Made by a program: the position numbers and the translations under genes. This document shows positions 7,797 to 17,625 of a stretch of 64,000 bases of DNA, in pieces. Positions within the stretch are counted from its first letter, which is position 1. Each line of letters starts with the position of its first letter. Origin of the DNA: Roseovarius sp. ZX-A-9 (GTDB lineage: Bacteria > Pseudomonadota > Alphaproteobacteria > Rhodobacterales > Rhodobacteraceae); NCBI RefSeq assembly GCF_028369135.1, contig NZ_JAPWHW010000008.1:143263-207262 (forward strand), given 5' to 3'. The notes beneath the pieces were generated by a model. The model saw nothing but the letters and a program-made list of their open reading frames with translations, was not told the origin of the DNA and ran no database searches.

Positions 7797-9563
7797 AAAC
7801 GGGATGAGCACCGAAGCCAGAAGCCCCACGCTCAGGTTCAGCGGCACGCCGATCCGCAGAAAATCGGTAAACCGGTACCCCCCCGGCCCGTAGACCAGCG
7901 TATTGGTCTGGTAGCCGATGGGCGTGGCGAAACTCGCACTTGCAGCCACCATCACGGCCACCACCAGCGGGCGCGGGTCGATGCCCATGGCCTCGGCCAG
8001 CCCGATGGCGATGGGCGTGACCACCACTGCCACCGCGTTGTTGCTGACAAGCTCGGTCAGCAAGGATGTCAGCAGATAGACCGCCCAAATCACAACGATC
8101 CCCGGCAGCAACGACAGCATCGGTGCCACGCTGCCGACGATCAGTGAGATGGCGCCACTTTCCTGCAGAGCCGCCCCCACCGCCAGCATCGAAAAGATCA
8201 GAGCCAGCAGCCGCCCGTCGACGAAGGAAAATGCCTCGTCCGCGTCGATGCAGCGCAAGAGCAGGACCGCAGCCATCGCTACCACGGCCAGAAGAAGGAT
8301 CGGCGCGACGCCAAACCCGGCCAGCACCACGATCGACATCAGCGCCACGATCGCCAACGGCGCATGGCCGCGCCGAAATCCCCGCGCCGACGGGTGCGAG
8401 ACCTCGACCATGTCCATATCACTTGCCAGCCGCTGGATGTCTGCAGGCGCGCCCTCCAGCAACAGAGTATCGCCCACCCGAACGATCAGATCGTCCAGTT
8501 GACGGCCGATATTCTGATTCCGGCGATGTACCGCCAGCGGATAGACCCCGTAACGCCGCCGCAGGCGCATCGCTCCCAGCGACCGGCCCACCATCTTGCA
8601 GCCCGGCGTGATCAGCACCTCAACCGTCGATGTTTCGACCGCCGAGACCTGATCAACACGCCTTAGGCTCTTGTTGCGTTGCAGGCTCAAAAGCTCGGTC
8701 ATTTGCGTGCGCAGCACCACGCGATCCCCTACTTCCAGAACCACATCGGACAGATTGCGACGCAATGACTGGTCGCCGCGCACCACGTCGATCAGCCGCA
8801 CGCCTTCGCGCTTGAACAGCTGCACACCCGAAACTTCGCGGCCGATCAGGTTGCTATCTGGTGGAATCACGGCCTCGGTAAAGAACTTCATCCGGCTGCG
8901 ATCAGACAGCATGTCAGCCATGCTGTCGCGGTCCGGCAACAGCATCGGCCCGATAAAGCGCAGGTAGATCATGCCCCAGGCCACTAACACCGCCGCCAGT
9001 GGCGTGATCTCGAAAATCGAGAAAGCCTCCATGCCCTGCGCCCGCGCCACACCGTCCACCAGCAGGTTTGTCGATGTCCCGATCAGCGTCAGGGTGCCGC
9101 CCAGGATCGCTGCGTAGCTGAGCGGGATGAGCAAACGAGAGGCCGGTATGCGCATGGTGCGTGCCAGTTGCACGAAAACCGGGATCATCACCACGACCAC
9201 CGGCGTGTTGTTCATCACCGCCGACCCGAAGACGACCAAAGCCAGCAGCATCGCGATGGCCAGTTTCGGGTTGGTCCTGGCCTGCCGGTCCGCGAGCGAG
9301 GTGAACGCCTCCAGCGCGCCGGTGCGCACCAGCGCCCCCATGATCACGAACATCACGGCGATGGTCCAGGGGGCCGGGTTTGACAGCACGGCCAGCGCGG
9401 CATCATAGGGCAGCAGCCCGAGGATCAGCATCAAACTGGCCCCCGCCAGCGCCACGACCTCGGTCGGATAGGTTTCGCGCACAAAGAGCGCGAACATCAG
9501 CGCCACGACCCCCAATGTCATCACCGCTTGCGTTGTCTGGGACAGATCGAAATATGCGATCAC
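7782..9563 (-). CDS. SLC13/DASS-type permease with two RCK_C domains, copy 2
   Basis: A 593-residue paralogue of the convergent gene with the same plan: membrane half (VMNNTPVVVVMIPV, GGTLTLIGTSTNLLVDG), two RCK_C domains (about 205-290 and 300-380), second membrane half (ELVSNNAVAVVVTPIA). The start is the GTG at 9563 (V/M-IAYFDLSQTT), preceded by AAAGGA. An in-frame extension to 9905 is antisense to the neighbour and unlikely to be coding. The start overlaps the stop of the upstream EamA gene by 4 bp (GTGA), so translation is coupled. The substrate is unknown. Confidence 0.88.
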   Translation of the reverse strand: MIAYFDLSQTTQAVMTLGVVALMFALFVRETYPTEVVALAGASLMLILGLLPYDAALAVLSNPAPWTIAVMFVIMGALVRTGALEAFTSLADRQARTNPKLAIAMLLALVVFGSAVMNNTPVVVVMIPVFVQLARTMRIPASRLLIPLSYAAILGGTLTLIGTSTNLLVDGVARAQGMEAFSIFEITPLAAVLVAWGMIYLRFIGPMLLPDRDSMADMLSDRSRMKFFTEAVIPPDSNLIGREVSGVQLFKREGVRLIDVVRGDQSLRRNLSDVVLEVGDRVVLRTQMTELLSLQRNKSLRRVDQVSAVETSTVEVLITPGCKMVGRSLGAMRLRRRYGVYPLAVHRRNQNIGRQLDDLIVRVGDTLLLEGAPADIQRLASDMDMVEVSHPSARGFRRGHAPLAIVALMSIVVLAGFGVAPILLLAVVAMAAVLLLRCIDADEAFSFVDGRLLALIFSMLAVGAALQESGAISLIVGSVAPMLSLLPGIVVIWAVYLLTSLLTELVSNNAVAVVVTPIAIGLAEAMGIDPRPLVVAVMVAASASFATPIGYQTNTLVYGPGGYRFTDFLRIGVPLNLSVGLLASVLIPFFWPL

Positions 9564-10522
9564 CTTGGCGGCTTTCCTTTGATTGACCGGCGAGTCGTAG
9601 CCGTTTCGGTGGTTTCCACGACACGCGCAGGGACGAGCACGCGCGCAGCGCGCGGCTGCACCAGGAACATGCCCAGCAACATCACGCCCAGGGCCATCCA
9701 GACCCAGAACGAGTAGCTCTCGTTCAGCAGCGCCATCGACCACAGCACGCCGCAGCCGGTCACAACATAGCTGGTCTGCGCGGTAAAGACCGAACCCGCA
9801 CGCCCCACCAGCCAGACATAACAGGCATAGACAACGGCGTGAATGACCGCGCCGGCCACCAGTGCCGCCTCGGCAATTCCAAGACCCTGCATTGGATTGA
9901 TCCACTGTCCGGTGGCCAGCGCGATCGGTGCAGAGATTGCCATGCCCAGCAGTGATGCGCCGAAAATCACCTGAGTGGAATCAAGGCCTTGCGTGCCCCA
10001 TTTCATCACCAGATTGCCTTCGGTGGCATAAAGGGCCGGCGCGCAGAGTGCGACCAGCACAAACGCCGCCGAGGTCCCCGCAGGCAGGCTTGCTTCCGGG
10101 CCGATCAGCAAAACGATGCCCATCAGCCCGACGAAAACCCCGACCAGGCGGCGCGGCTCGAACCGCTCGTTGCCCAGCAAGAGCGCAATCGGCAGCGAGA
10201 ACATCGCAACCGTCGATACCACGATGGACATCACGCCGCCCGGCAACCGCGCCGCGGCAAGGTAAAAGAAGATATCCGGCAACACCGCCCCACAAAGCGC
10301 CACCATCAGGAACAACCGCAGATATTGCCGTCCCAACACCAGACGCCTGCCGCGCACCAAGGTTACTGCGCCCAGAAACACCACAACCACCACCAGTTGC
10401 CAGAAAATCAGGCCCATCGGCTGGTGCCCGGTGCTGACCGCGATCTTGGCCAGCGGCACAGTCAGTCCCCAGCCGATCCCCATCACGAAAAGGATACCGT
10501 AGAGAAAGGGCGTGCCGCTCAT
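9560..10522 (-). CDS. EamA-family (DMT superfamily) transporter
   Basis: A 320-residue integral membrane protein with ten predicted helices in two EamA repeats. The first begins near MGIGWGLTVPLAKIAVS; the second covers the half after LVALCAPALYATEGN. The family exports small metabolites and amino acids. It overlaps both neighbours by 4 bp (the phosphodiesterase upstream and the SLC13 permease downstream), forming a three-gene coupled unit. The substrate cannot be read from the sequence. Confidence 0.88.
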   Translation of the reverse strand: MSGTPFLYGILFVMGIGWGLTVPLAKIAVSTGHQPMGLIFWQLVVVVVFLGAVTLVRGRRLVLGRQYLRLFLMVALCGAVLPDIFFYLAAARLPGGVMSIVVSTVAMFSLPIALLLGNERFEPRRLVGVFVGLMGIVLLIGPEASLPAGTSAAFVLVALCAPALYATEGNLVMKWGTQGLDSTQVIFGASLLGMAISAPIALATGQWINPMQGLGIAEAALVAGAVIHAVVYACYVWLVGRAGSVFTAQTSYVVTGCGVLWSMALLNESYSFWVWMALGVMLLGMFLVQPRAARVLVPARVVETTETATTRRSIKGKPPR

Positions 10523-11331
10523 GGTCCGGCCTGCGCCAGTCGCCCGCCCTGACGGATCATCTCGATGCGCAGCGCCTTGCCGGTGCGATCATCGGTTTCC
10601 ACGTAGACACCGCTCAGTGTCGCTTCGCCCTGCGCTGGTTCGAACCGGCCCTTGGACATGCCGGTAACAAAGCGGCGCATCGGCTCGGCACGATCCATGC
10701 CGATGACGCTCAGATAGTCGCCGCACATGCCCGCATCGCTCAGATAGCCAGTGCCACCGGGCAGGATCTGTGCGTCACCTGTCGGCACGTGGGTATGGGT
10801 CCCCGCGACCATGCTGGCGCGCCCGTCGCAGAACAGGCCTGCCGCCATTTTCTCGCTTGTCGCCTCGCAATGGAAATCGACAATCGTTGCCTGCACCGCA
10901 CCGCCCAGTGCGTGTGTGGTCAGCACTGAATCGAGCGCTGAAAACGGATCATCAAAGGCGCGCTTCATGAACACCTGCCCCAGCGCCTGCGTCACCAGCA
11001 CCTTGCGCCCGCGTGCATCCGAGAAGACCCGGTGCCCGCGCCCCGGCGCATTCTTGGCGAAATTCAGCGGCCGCACGATACGCGGCTCGGACTCGATGAA
11101 TTGCAGCATGCCTTTCTGGTCGAACGCATGGTCGCCCAGCGTCAGACAATCGGCCCCCGCCTCCAGCAGCGTCTTGGCATGATCAGGGCTGAGCCCCATG
11201 CCGCCCGTTGCATTTTCACCGTTCACCACGACAAAATCGAGCGCCCAGTCCGCGCGCAAACGCGGCAGGTTTTCGCTGATCGCCTTACGGCCGGACCGGC
11301 CAACAACATCGCCCAGAAATAAGAGTTTCAT
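10519..11331 (-). CDS. YmdB-type metallophosphoesterase (TIGR00282 family)
   Basis: 270 residues with the family's metal-binding motifs: GDVVGRSGR at the N-terminus (Asp), VNGENATGG (Asn), DHAFDQ, and the C-terminal HTHVPTGD pair of His. Homologues such as B. subtilis YmdB are cytoplasmic 2',3'-cyclic nucleotide phosphodiesterases that influence RNA turnover and multicellular behaviour; this activity is inferred. It is the first gene of the coupled unit with the EamA exporter and the SLC13 permease (ATGA overlap at its 3' end). Confidence 0.92.
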   Translation of the reverse strand: MKLLFLGDVVGRSGRKAISENLPRLRADWALDFVVVNGENATGGMGLSPDHAKTLLEAGADCLTLGDHAFDQKGMLQFIESEPRIVRPLNFAKNAPGRGHRVFSDARGRKVLVTQALGQVFMKRAFDDPFSALDSVLTTHALGGAVQATIVDFHCEATSEKMAAGLFCDGRASMVAGTHTHVPTGDAQILPGGTGYLSDAGMCGDYLSVIGMDRAEPMRRFVTGMSKGRFEPAQGEATLSGVYVETDDRTGKALRIEMIRQGGRLAQAGP

Positions 11332-11488
11332 ACACAGGTGTTAGGCCGCAGCGCGCGCAAGAGCAAGACGCGTTTCGCGCATAACCCGTGGAGATTACCC
11401 CTGTGACAGGCCGGTCATTTCCGCCCAAAAGATGGATGCAACGCCACGGATACCCGCCAAAGTCACCCCTTCGGCCTGCCACAGCGCC

Positions 11489-11959
11489 TCATTCGCCGAT
11501 CCGGTAGCGTGCGTCGATCTCTACCGGGAAGTTCACTGACCGGGCGATGAAGCACACCTTGTGGATTTGCCGGTGCACCGCATCTGCACGCGCCTCGTCG
11601 CCATCCTCGGCCAGCACGATAAACGGGCGCAACGTGGCGCGCAGGAACCGGCTCGCCCCGTTCTCGTCGGTTTCACCGACCGCCAGCGGATCATCGGAAT
11701 AGCTCAGCACCGTGATATTTGCATCGCTCGCCAGATGCAGGAACCACAGCATATGGCAGGCCGAGAGGGCCGCAACCAGCATTTCCTCGGGATTGTGCAG
11801 CGAAGGATCACCGCCCAGAAGCGGATCATTCGACCCATAGATAACCGGCTTACCCGCGGTTTCGACGCTCCAACTGCGGTCGTAACCTCCATAGGTGCTG
11901 GTGCCATCGCCACGATTGCCGGTCCAGACCACCCGTGCGGTATAGTCATGCTCTGCCAT
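11489..11959 (-). CDS. OsmC-family peroxidase-like protein
   Basis: 156 residues. The two family cysteines are present: Cys68 in LSACHMLWFLH and Cys136 in KVCFIARSVNFP, consistent with OsmC/Ohr thiol chemistry on organic hydroperoxides. It sits alone, with about 160 bp to the metallophosphoesterase gene and 57 bp after the cyclo-ligase gene. Whether it is OsmC, Ohr or the related YhfA type cannot be fixed by eye; the ARVVWTGNRGDGT N-terminus favours the OsmC-like group. Confidence 0.9.
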   Translation of the reverse strand: MAEHDYTARVVWTGNRGDGTSTYGGYDRSWSVETAGKPVIYGSNDPLLGGDPSLHNPEEMLVAALSACHMLWFLHLASDANITVLSYSDDPLAVGETDENGASRFLRATLRPFIVLAEDGDEARADAVHRQIHKVCFIARSVNFPVEIDARYRIGE

Positions 11960-12016
11960 GCTGCCTCCTCTCTGGATATCGCGAAGCCGCCCGCAAAGAC
12001 GAATGAGCAGCCCCGC

Positions 12017-12574
12017 CTAAAACGTGATCACTTCGGTTTCCGTCACCAGCATATCAAGCGGCTGATCCGTTGGCTCCAACGGCAAACCGTCGGCCTCTTG
12101 GCCGGCATAAGCAAACCCGATGGCCAGCGTCGCGCGCCGCGCGCGCAACAGCTCCAGCGTGCGGTCATAGAAGCCACCGCCATAGCCCAATCGTCCGCCG
12201 CTGCGGTCGAACGCAACCAGCGGCACGATCAGGATCTCGGGTTCGAAAAAATCATCCACCTCTGGAATACGGGCCCCGAACGGGCCATCCTTCATCGCGC
12301 ATCCCGGCTCCCAGCGAGAAAATTTCAGCGGCAGGCCCTCGCCTACGATCACCGGCACGCCGACAGGGCCATGGGCTGCGGCTTCTTCCATCGCGGGCAG
12401 CGGGTCGATCTCGGTTCGGATCGGCATGTATCCGGCCAGCGGCACACCGCGGTACCCGGCCAACACGCCCGACAGCAAAGCGGCAGAACCAGGCCCGGCC
12501 GTACCATGCGCCACGCGGCGCCGGGCAAAGGCTGCACTGCGCGCCGCCGCCTTGATTTGCACCAGATCGGTCAC
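12017..12574 (-). CDS. 5-formyltetrahydrofolate cyclo-ligase
   Basis: 185 residues. It converts 5-formyl-THF to 5,10-methenyl-THF with ATP, rescuing folate trapped as 5-formyl-THF. The signature GYGGGFYDRTLE and the conserved PLVAFDRSGGRLG region are present, as is the N-terminal basic helix. It begins inside the last codons of mgtE (4-bp ATGA overlap), so the two are co-translated although functionally unrelated. No 6S RNA, which often flanks this gene in other proteobacteria, is seen here. Confidence 0.93.
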   Translation of the reverse strand: MTDLVQIKAAARSAAFARRRVAHGTAGPGSAALLSGVLAGYRGVPLAGYMPIRTEIDPLPAMEEAAAHGPVGVPVIVGEGLPLKFSRWEPGCAMKDGPFGARIPEVDDFFEPEILIVPLVAFDRSGGRLGYGGGFYDRTLELLRARRATLAIGFAYAGQEADGLPLEPTDQPLDMLVTETEVITF

Positions 12575-13974
12575 AGCAACACCAGCGCCGCCAGCCCGAG
12601 AAAGGCAAAGAACCCGACTACATCCGTCACCGTTGTTACGAACGCGCCAGACGCCAGCGCCGGGTCAACGCCGAACCGCTCCAGCATCACCGGGATGACC
12701 GTTCCGGCAAGGCCAGCGATCACCAGATTGATCACCATCGCCGCCGCGATGACGTATCCCAGCACAGGCCCGCCAAACCACAGCGTGCCCACCACGCCCA
12801 TCACCACCGCGAAGATGAGACCGTTGATCAAGCCCACCAGCACTTCGCGCCGGATCACCCGCCAGACGTTGCTGCTGGTCAGGTCCTTGGTTGCGATCGC
12901 GCGCACTGCCACCGTGAGGCTTTGTGTGCCGGCATTGCCGCCCATCGACGCGACGATGGGCATCAGCACCGCCAAGGCGACGAACTGCGCAATCGTCGCC
13001 TCGAACTGCGCGATCACCAATGACGCCAGGATCGCCGTCACCAGGTTGACCGCCAGCCAGGGAAACCGCGCCTTGGTCGTCTCGTAGACCCTGTCGTTAA
13101 TGCCGCTCTCGCCGACCCCGGCAAGGCGCATGATGTCTTCTTCATGCTCTTCGTCCAACACCGCCATCGCGTCGTCGATGGTGATCACGCCCACAAGCCG
13201 ATCATTTTCATCCACAACCGGGGCAGAGATCAGGTGATACTGGTTAAACACGTAGGCCACGTCGCCTTCGTCGCGGGTAACCGGGATCGTGTGGAACGTC
13301 TCTTCGACCAGCGATTTCAGCATGACTTCACGGCGAGAGCCCATCAGCTTGCCCAAGGTGACGTTGCCCACCGGATGCAGGCGCGGATCGACCAGAATGA
13401 CGTGGTAGAACTGCTCGGGCAGTTCTTCTTGATTGCGCAGATAATCAATCGCCTCGCCGACGTTCCAGTGCTCGGGCGCCATCACCACTTCGCGCTGCAT
13501 CAGTCGCCCGGCAGAATATTCCGGATAGGTCAGCGACTGGCGCACCGCCACACGATCGCTGTCCTCGAGCACTTCCAGGATGGCTTCTTGCTGGTGGCCT
13601 TCCAGATCCTCGACGAGGTCCACCACGTCGTCGCTTTCGAGCTCGCGCACCGCCTCGGCCAGAACCTCGGGATGCAGCAGGCCGATCACCTCTTCACGAA
13701 TCGAGTCATCCAGTTCCGACAGGATTTCACCGTCAAACTCGCGCCCGTAAAGCTCGATGATTCGTCGCCGGTCGAACGAGGTGGACTGCTCAAGCAGGTC
13801 GGCGATGTCCGCCGCGTGCAGCGGCTCCATCTCCTGCACAAGGCGATCGCGGTCGCCTATATCCACCGCGTAGATGATCCGCGCCACCGCCACCGGGTCG
13901 AGCCCGTAGAAATCGTCTTCGACGCGCTCGTGGTCTTGATCGTCCCGGTCGGTCTGGTCGGTCTCTTGTGCCAT
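12571..13974 (-). CDS. mgtE: Magnesium transporter MgtE
   Basis: A 467-residue protein with the standard order: acidic N-terminal MgtE_N domain (about 25-135; LHAADIADLLEQ), two CBS domains (about 140-265; HLISAPVVDENDRLVGVITIDD in the second), and a five-helix membrane domain (about 290-467). The cytoplasmic domains gate the channel according to intracellular magnesium. The start is taken at MAQETDQTDRDDQ (13974); an upstream in-frame extension lacks family similarity. I do not recognise a magnesium riboswitch in the short leader. Confidence 0.93.
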   Translation of the reverse strand: MAQETDQTDRDDQDHERVEDDFYGLDPVAVARIIYAVDIGDRDRLVQEMEPLHAADIADLLEQSTSFDRRRIIELYGREFDGEILSELDDSIREEVIGLLHPEVLAEAVRELESDDVVDLVEDLEGHQQEAILEVLEDSDRVAVRQSLTYPEYSAGRLMQREVVMAPEHWNVGEAIDYLRNQEELPEQFYHVILVDPRLHPVGNVTLGKLMGSRREVMLKSLVEETFHTIPVTRDEGDVAYVFNQYHLISAPVVDENDRLVGVITIDDAMAVLDEEHEEDIMRLAGVGESGINDRVYETTKARFPWLAVNLVTAILASLVIAQFEATIAQFVALAVLMPIVASMGGNAGTQSLTVAVRAIATKDLTSSNVWRVIRREVLVGLINGLIFAVVMGVVGTLWFGGPVLGYVIAAAMVINLVIAGLAGTVIPVMLERFGVDPALASGAFVTTVTDVVGFFAFLGLAALVLL

Positions 13975-14107
13975 ATTGCCCCCGTTCGCGCGGTGTTGCT
14001 GCTGCAGGAGTAAAGAAGCCTCTGACGGATCACAACGAAAATAGGGTGATTTACCAGCCGCCCCCGCCCCCGTATCCTCGGCCCGGTCAACAACACGGAA
14101 ATGCCCG

Positions 14108-15409
14108 ATGCCTTCCAGCACAATTCTGACAGGTCAGGTCCTGACTTTTGCCCGCAGCCCGTTCGCGGGTGATCCAGCCGGTGCCGCGCAACTGCACGAG
14201 GCGGTGCATATCAGCGACGGTCATATCGCCGGGTTGGGAACGCTGGACACACTTCGCAAAACGGCGCCGCAAGCGAAGGTGATCCACCACCCCGACGCGC
14301 TCATCACCGCCGGGTTCGTCGATGCGCATATGCACTATCCGCAGACCGCGATCATCGCCAGTTGGGGAAAACGCCTGATCGACTGGCTGAACACCTATAC
14401 ATTTCCCGAGGAAATGCGCTTTGCCGATCCGGCCTATGCAGCCGAAATCGCGGATCGATACATGGAACTGGCGCTGGCCAATGGCACCACCACGATGGCC
14501 AGCTACTGCACCATCCACCCCGCCAGCGTCACCGCCTTCTTCGAGGCGGCAGAGGCGCGCGGCATGCGCGCGCTGGCGGGCAAGACCTGCATGGACCGCA
14601 ACGCGCCCGAGGGGCTGCTGGACACGGCGCAATCAGCCTATGACGACAGCCGCGCGCTATTGCAGACATGGCACGGGCGCGGGCGGCTGGACTACATCAT
14701 CACGCCGCGTTTCTCGCCCACCTCAACGCCCGAGCAGCTTGATGCGCTCGGCTCGCTCTGGGCCGAGCATCCCGATTGCCTGATGCAGACCCATCTGAGC
14801 GAGCAGCTGGACGAAATCGCCTGGGTGCGCAGCCTCTACCCGCAGGCGCGCGATTATCTCGACACCTACGAAGCTCACGGCCTGTTGGGTGCGCGCGGCC
14901 TCTATGGCCACGCCATCCATCTGGAGCCGCGCGAAATTGACCGGCTACGCGAGGCAGGCGGCGCGCTGGTGCACTGCCCGACATCAAATACCTTCATCGG
15001 GTCGGGCCTGTTCGACATGGCTGCGCGCAAGGCCGACGGGCTGCGCGTCGGGTTGGCCACCGATACAGGCGGCGGCTCCAGTTTCTCGATGCTGCGGACC
15101 ATGGCGGCCGCCTACGAGATCGGTCAGCTGAGCGGCACGGCCCTGCACCCGGCGCAGCTATTGTGGCTGGCCACCGCCGGATCAGCCGAAACGCTGTATC
15201 TGGGTGACAAGATCGGCAACCTCGCCCCGGGGATGGAGGCCGATCTTGTGGTTCTGGACCTGACCTCGACCCCGGCCATCGCACAGCGCCACGCCCGTGC
15301 CGATGATATCTGGGAGGCGGTCTTTCCGACCATCATGATGGGCGATGACCGCGCCATCCGCGAAGTCTGGGTGCACGGTTCACGTATCGCAACATCGCCC
15401 CGTAGCTGA
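14108..15409 (+). CDS. guaD: Guanine deaminase
   Basis: A 433-residue amidohydrolase that converts guanine to xanthine and ammonia. Zinc and catalytic motifs are visible: DAHMHYPQ (HxH), MQTHLSEQLDE, GHAIHL and the late ATDTGGG aspartate. PGLGTLDTLR-like and DWLNTYTFPEE stretches are typical of GuaD. Its ATG faces mgtE divergently across about 130 bp, and it converges on an 8-oxoguanine deaminase gene 37 bp away, making a purine-salvage/clean-up pair. Confidence 0.93.
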   Translation: MPSSTILTGQVLTFARSPFAGDPAGAAQLHEAVHISDGHIAGLGTLDTLRKTAPQAKVIHHPDALITAGFVDAHMHYPQTAIIASWGKRLIDWLNTYTFPEEMRFADPAYAAEIADRYMELALANGTTTMASYCTIHPASVTAFFEAAEARGMRALAGKTCMDRNAPEGLLDTAQSAYDDSRALLQTWHGRGRLDYIITPRFSPTSTPEQLDALGSLWAEHPDCLMQTHLSEQLDEIAWVRSLYPQARDYLDTYEAHGLLGARGLYGHAIHLEPREIDRLREAGGALVHCPTSNTFIGSGLFDMAARKADGLRVGLATDTGGGSSFSMLRTMAAAYEIGQLSGTALHPAQLLWLATAGSAETLYLGDKIGNLAPGMEADLVVLDLTSTPAIAQRHARADDIWEAVFPTIMMGDDRAIREVWVHGSRIATSPRS

Positions 15410-15446
15410 CGATGGGTGTCAGCTTGGTAAAGGCGAAATTCGGGCC

Positions 15447-16784
15447 CTAGCCCTGCATGAGCCCCAGCGCCAACTCTCTTTGCCGGACAACTATCCGCTC
15501 CATGTCGACAGTTACCAGCCGCCCGCCGCGTACAACCTCCCGCCCGTTCACAAGCAAATCGCGCACGCGCATCGGGCCCGCCAGTAACAGCGCCGCCGGG
15601 TCCCAGCTGCCCGCGCTTTCGATCCCCGAGATGTCCCAGATCGCAATATCGGCACATTTGCCCGGCGCTAGCCGCCCGCAATCGGGCCGCCCCAACACAT
15701 CCGCGCCACCGCGCGTTGCGATTTCCAGCGCCTCGCGGGCACTCATCGCGTCGGCGCCATTGGCCACACGTTGCAGCAACATGGCTTGTCGCGCTTCTGC
15801 CACCAGATTGCCCGCATCGTTGCTGGCCGATCCATCGACGCCCAGCCCCACCGGCACGCCCGCATCGCGCATGGCACGCACCGGGGCGATGCCACTGCCC
15901 AGACGGCAGTTGGAGCACGGGCAATGCGCGACACCGGTGCGCGTACGGGCAAAAAGGTTGATCTCGGGTTTATCCAGTTTCACGCAATGCGCATGCCAGA
16001 CGTCAGGGCCGGTCCAGCCGAGGTCTTCGGCATATTGCCCGGGGCGGCAGCCGAACTGCGCTTCGGAATAGGCGATATCTTCGGCATTCTCCGCCAGATG
16101 GGTGTGCAGCATCACGCCCTTGTCACGCGCCAGCAACGCCGCCTCGCGCATCAGATCGCGGCTGACTGAAAAGGGCGAACAGGGTGCAATGCCGACACGA
16201 CACATCGCACCTTCGGCGGGATCGTGAAAGGCGTCCACCACGCGAATGCAATCCTCAAGGATGGCCGCCTCATCCTCGACCAGCGCATCGGGCGGCAGGC
16301 CGCCCATGCTCTCGCCAATGCTCATCGCGCCGCGCGTGGGATGAAATCGCAGGCCGATTTCGGCGGCGGCATGAATGGTATCCTCCAGTCGCGCGCCATT
16401 CGGAAACAGATAGAGGTGATCGGCACTCAGGCTACAGCCGCTCAGCGCCAGCTCCGCCAGCCCGGCCTGCGCCGAGGCAAACATTTCGTCCGGTCCAAAC
16501 TTCGCCCAGATCGGGTAGAGCGTCCGAAGCCAGCCAAAGAGAAGCGCATCCTGCGCACCCGGCACTGCACGTGTGAGGGTCTGGTAGAGGTGGTGATGGG
16601 TGTTGACCAACCCCGGCGTCACCACGCAGCCCGTCGCGTCAATGACCGTGCCGGGCGTGGTAAGGTTCTGACCGATCTCGACAATTCGGCCCTTTTTGAT
16701 CAAAATATCCGCGTTAGAGATTTCACGACGGGCATCGTCCATCGTCACCGCCAGGGCGGCCCCCCTGACCAACAGGTCATTCAT
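15447..16784 (-). CDS. 8-oxoguanine deaminase
   Basis: A 445-residue amidohydrolase of the ATZ/TRZ group. The HxH metal site is NTHHHLYQT, with HTHLAENAED, WHAHCVKLD and LGVDGSASNDAGN completing the active site. The LLVRGAALAVTMDDARREI N-terminus matches the subgroup annotated as 8-oxoguanine deaminase, which converts 8-oxoguanine to uric acid. The substrate is inferred from family and from the neighbouring guanine deaminase; a related aminohydrolase activity is possible. The start overlaps the hisN stop by 4 bp. Confidence 0.85.
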   Translation of the reverse strand: MNDLLVRGAALAVTMDDARREISNADILIKKGRIVEIGQNLTTPGTVIDATGCVVTPGLVNTHHHLYQTLTRAVPGAQDALLFGWLRTLYPIWAKFGPDEMFASAQAGLAELALSGCSLSADHLYLFPNGARLEDTIHAAAEIGLRFHPTRGAMSIGESMGGLPPDALVEDEAAILEDCIRVVDAFHDPAEGAMCRVGIAPCSPFSVSRDLMREAALLARDKGVMLHTHLAENAEDIAYSEAQFGCRPGQYAEDLGWTGPDVWHAHCVKLDKPEINLFARTRTGVAHCPCSNCRLGSGIAPVRAMRDAGVPVGLGVDGSASNDAGNLVAEARQAMLLQRVANGADAMSAREALEIATRGGADVLGRPDCGRLAPGKCADIAIWDISGIESAGSWDPAALLLAGPMRVRDLLVNGREVVRGGRLVTVDMERIVVRQRELALGLMQG

Positions 16785-17569
16785 GCAAACTCTCTCAGGA
16801 TCGCCAGCGCAGCCGCGTGTTGTTCGCGCCCTGCCGCCGCCAGCGCACGCCCGCCCTCATGGGCGGGACCGCCCTGCCAGTCGGTGACGATGCCCCCGGC
16901 CGCCTCGATCACCGCGATGGGGGCCTGAATGTCGTAGGCGTTCAACCCCGCCTCGATCACCAGATCGATCTGTCCGGCTGCCAGCAGCGCGTAGGCGTAG
17001 CAATCCATGCCGTAGCGGGTCAATTGCACGGCTTTGGCCACTTCGGCAAAGGCTGCACCTTCTTCTGCGGTGCCGACTTCGGGAAAGGTGGTCATCAGGG
17101 TTGCCTGACTCAGGGGGCGATTGCCGCAAACCGCAAGCGGCCTCATTCCCTGCGGGCCGTTCAGTTGGGCGCGACCGAACCCGCCCTCGAACCGTTCGCC
17201 GATATAGGGTTGATCAATCAGCCCGTAGATCGGGCCGGTATCATCCGAGACGGCGATCAGCACCCCCCAGGTCGGCGCCCCCGAAACAAAGGCACGGGTG
17301 CCATCAATCGGGTCGAGCACCCATTTCAGGCCGCTGCTGCCGGATTTCGCGCCGTATTCCTCGCCCAGGATGGCATCATCCGGGCGGCGCACCGCCAGAA
17401 TGTCGCGCATCACGGCCTCGGCAGCGCGGTCTGCCACCGTGACCGGATCGAATCCAGTGGCATCCTTGTTTTCTGCAACCAATCCGCCGACACGGAAATG
17501 GGGCAAAATTGCCCCTCGCGCAGCATCAGCCAGCGCATGCGCCGTTTCAGAAATAGCGCAAATATCCAT
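16781..17569 (-). CDS. hisN: Histidinol-phosphatase, inositol-monophosphatase family
   Basis: 262 residues with the three metal-site motifs of the IMPase fold: GEEYG, DPIDGTRAF (DPxDGT) and the C-terminal YDIQAPIAVIEAAGG. FVSGAPTWG downstream of the second motif is characteristic of the HisN subgroup, which removes phosphate from L-histidinol phosphate in histidine synthesis. No other his genes are adjacent, which is normal for this class. It is co-translated with the 8-oxoguanine deaminase gene. Confidence 0.85.
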   Translation of the reverse strand: MDICAISETAHALADAARGAILPHFRVGGLVAENKDATGFDPVTVADRAAEAVMRDILAVRRPDDAILGEEYGAKSGSSGLKWVLDPIDGTRAFVSGAPTWGVLIAVSDDTGPIYGLIDQPYIGERFEGGFGRAQLNGPQGMRPLAVCGNRPLSQATLMTTFPEVGTAEEGAAFAEVAKAVQLTRYGMDCYAYALLAAGQIDLVIEAGLNAYDIQAPIAVIEAAGGIVTDWQGGPAHEGGRALAAAGREQHAAALAILREFA

Positions 17570-17625
17570 GTCCAGTCCTCCCGTGCCGCAGAATGCGACA
17601 CGCGTAGACTGCCCGCCACGTCAGA

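Noticed and set aside
12571..14107. Magnesium riboswitch before mgtE
   Set aside because: The leader between guaD and mgtE is only about 130 bp and shows no recognisable riboswitch core; divergent promoters explain it.
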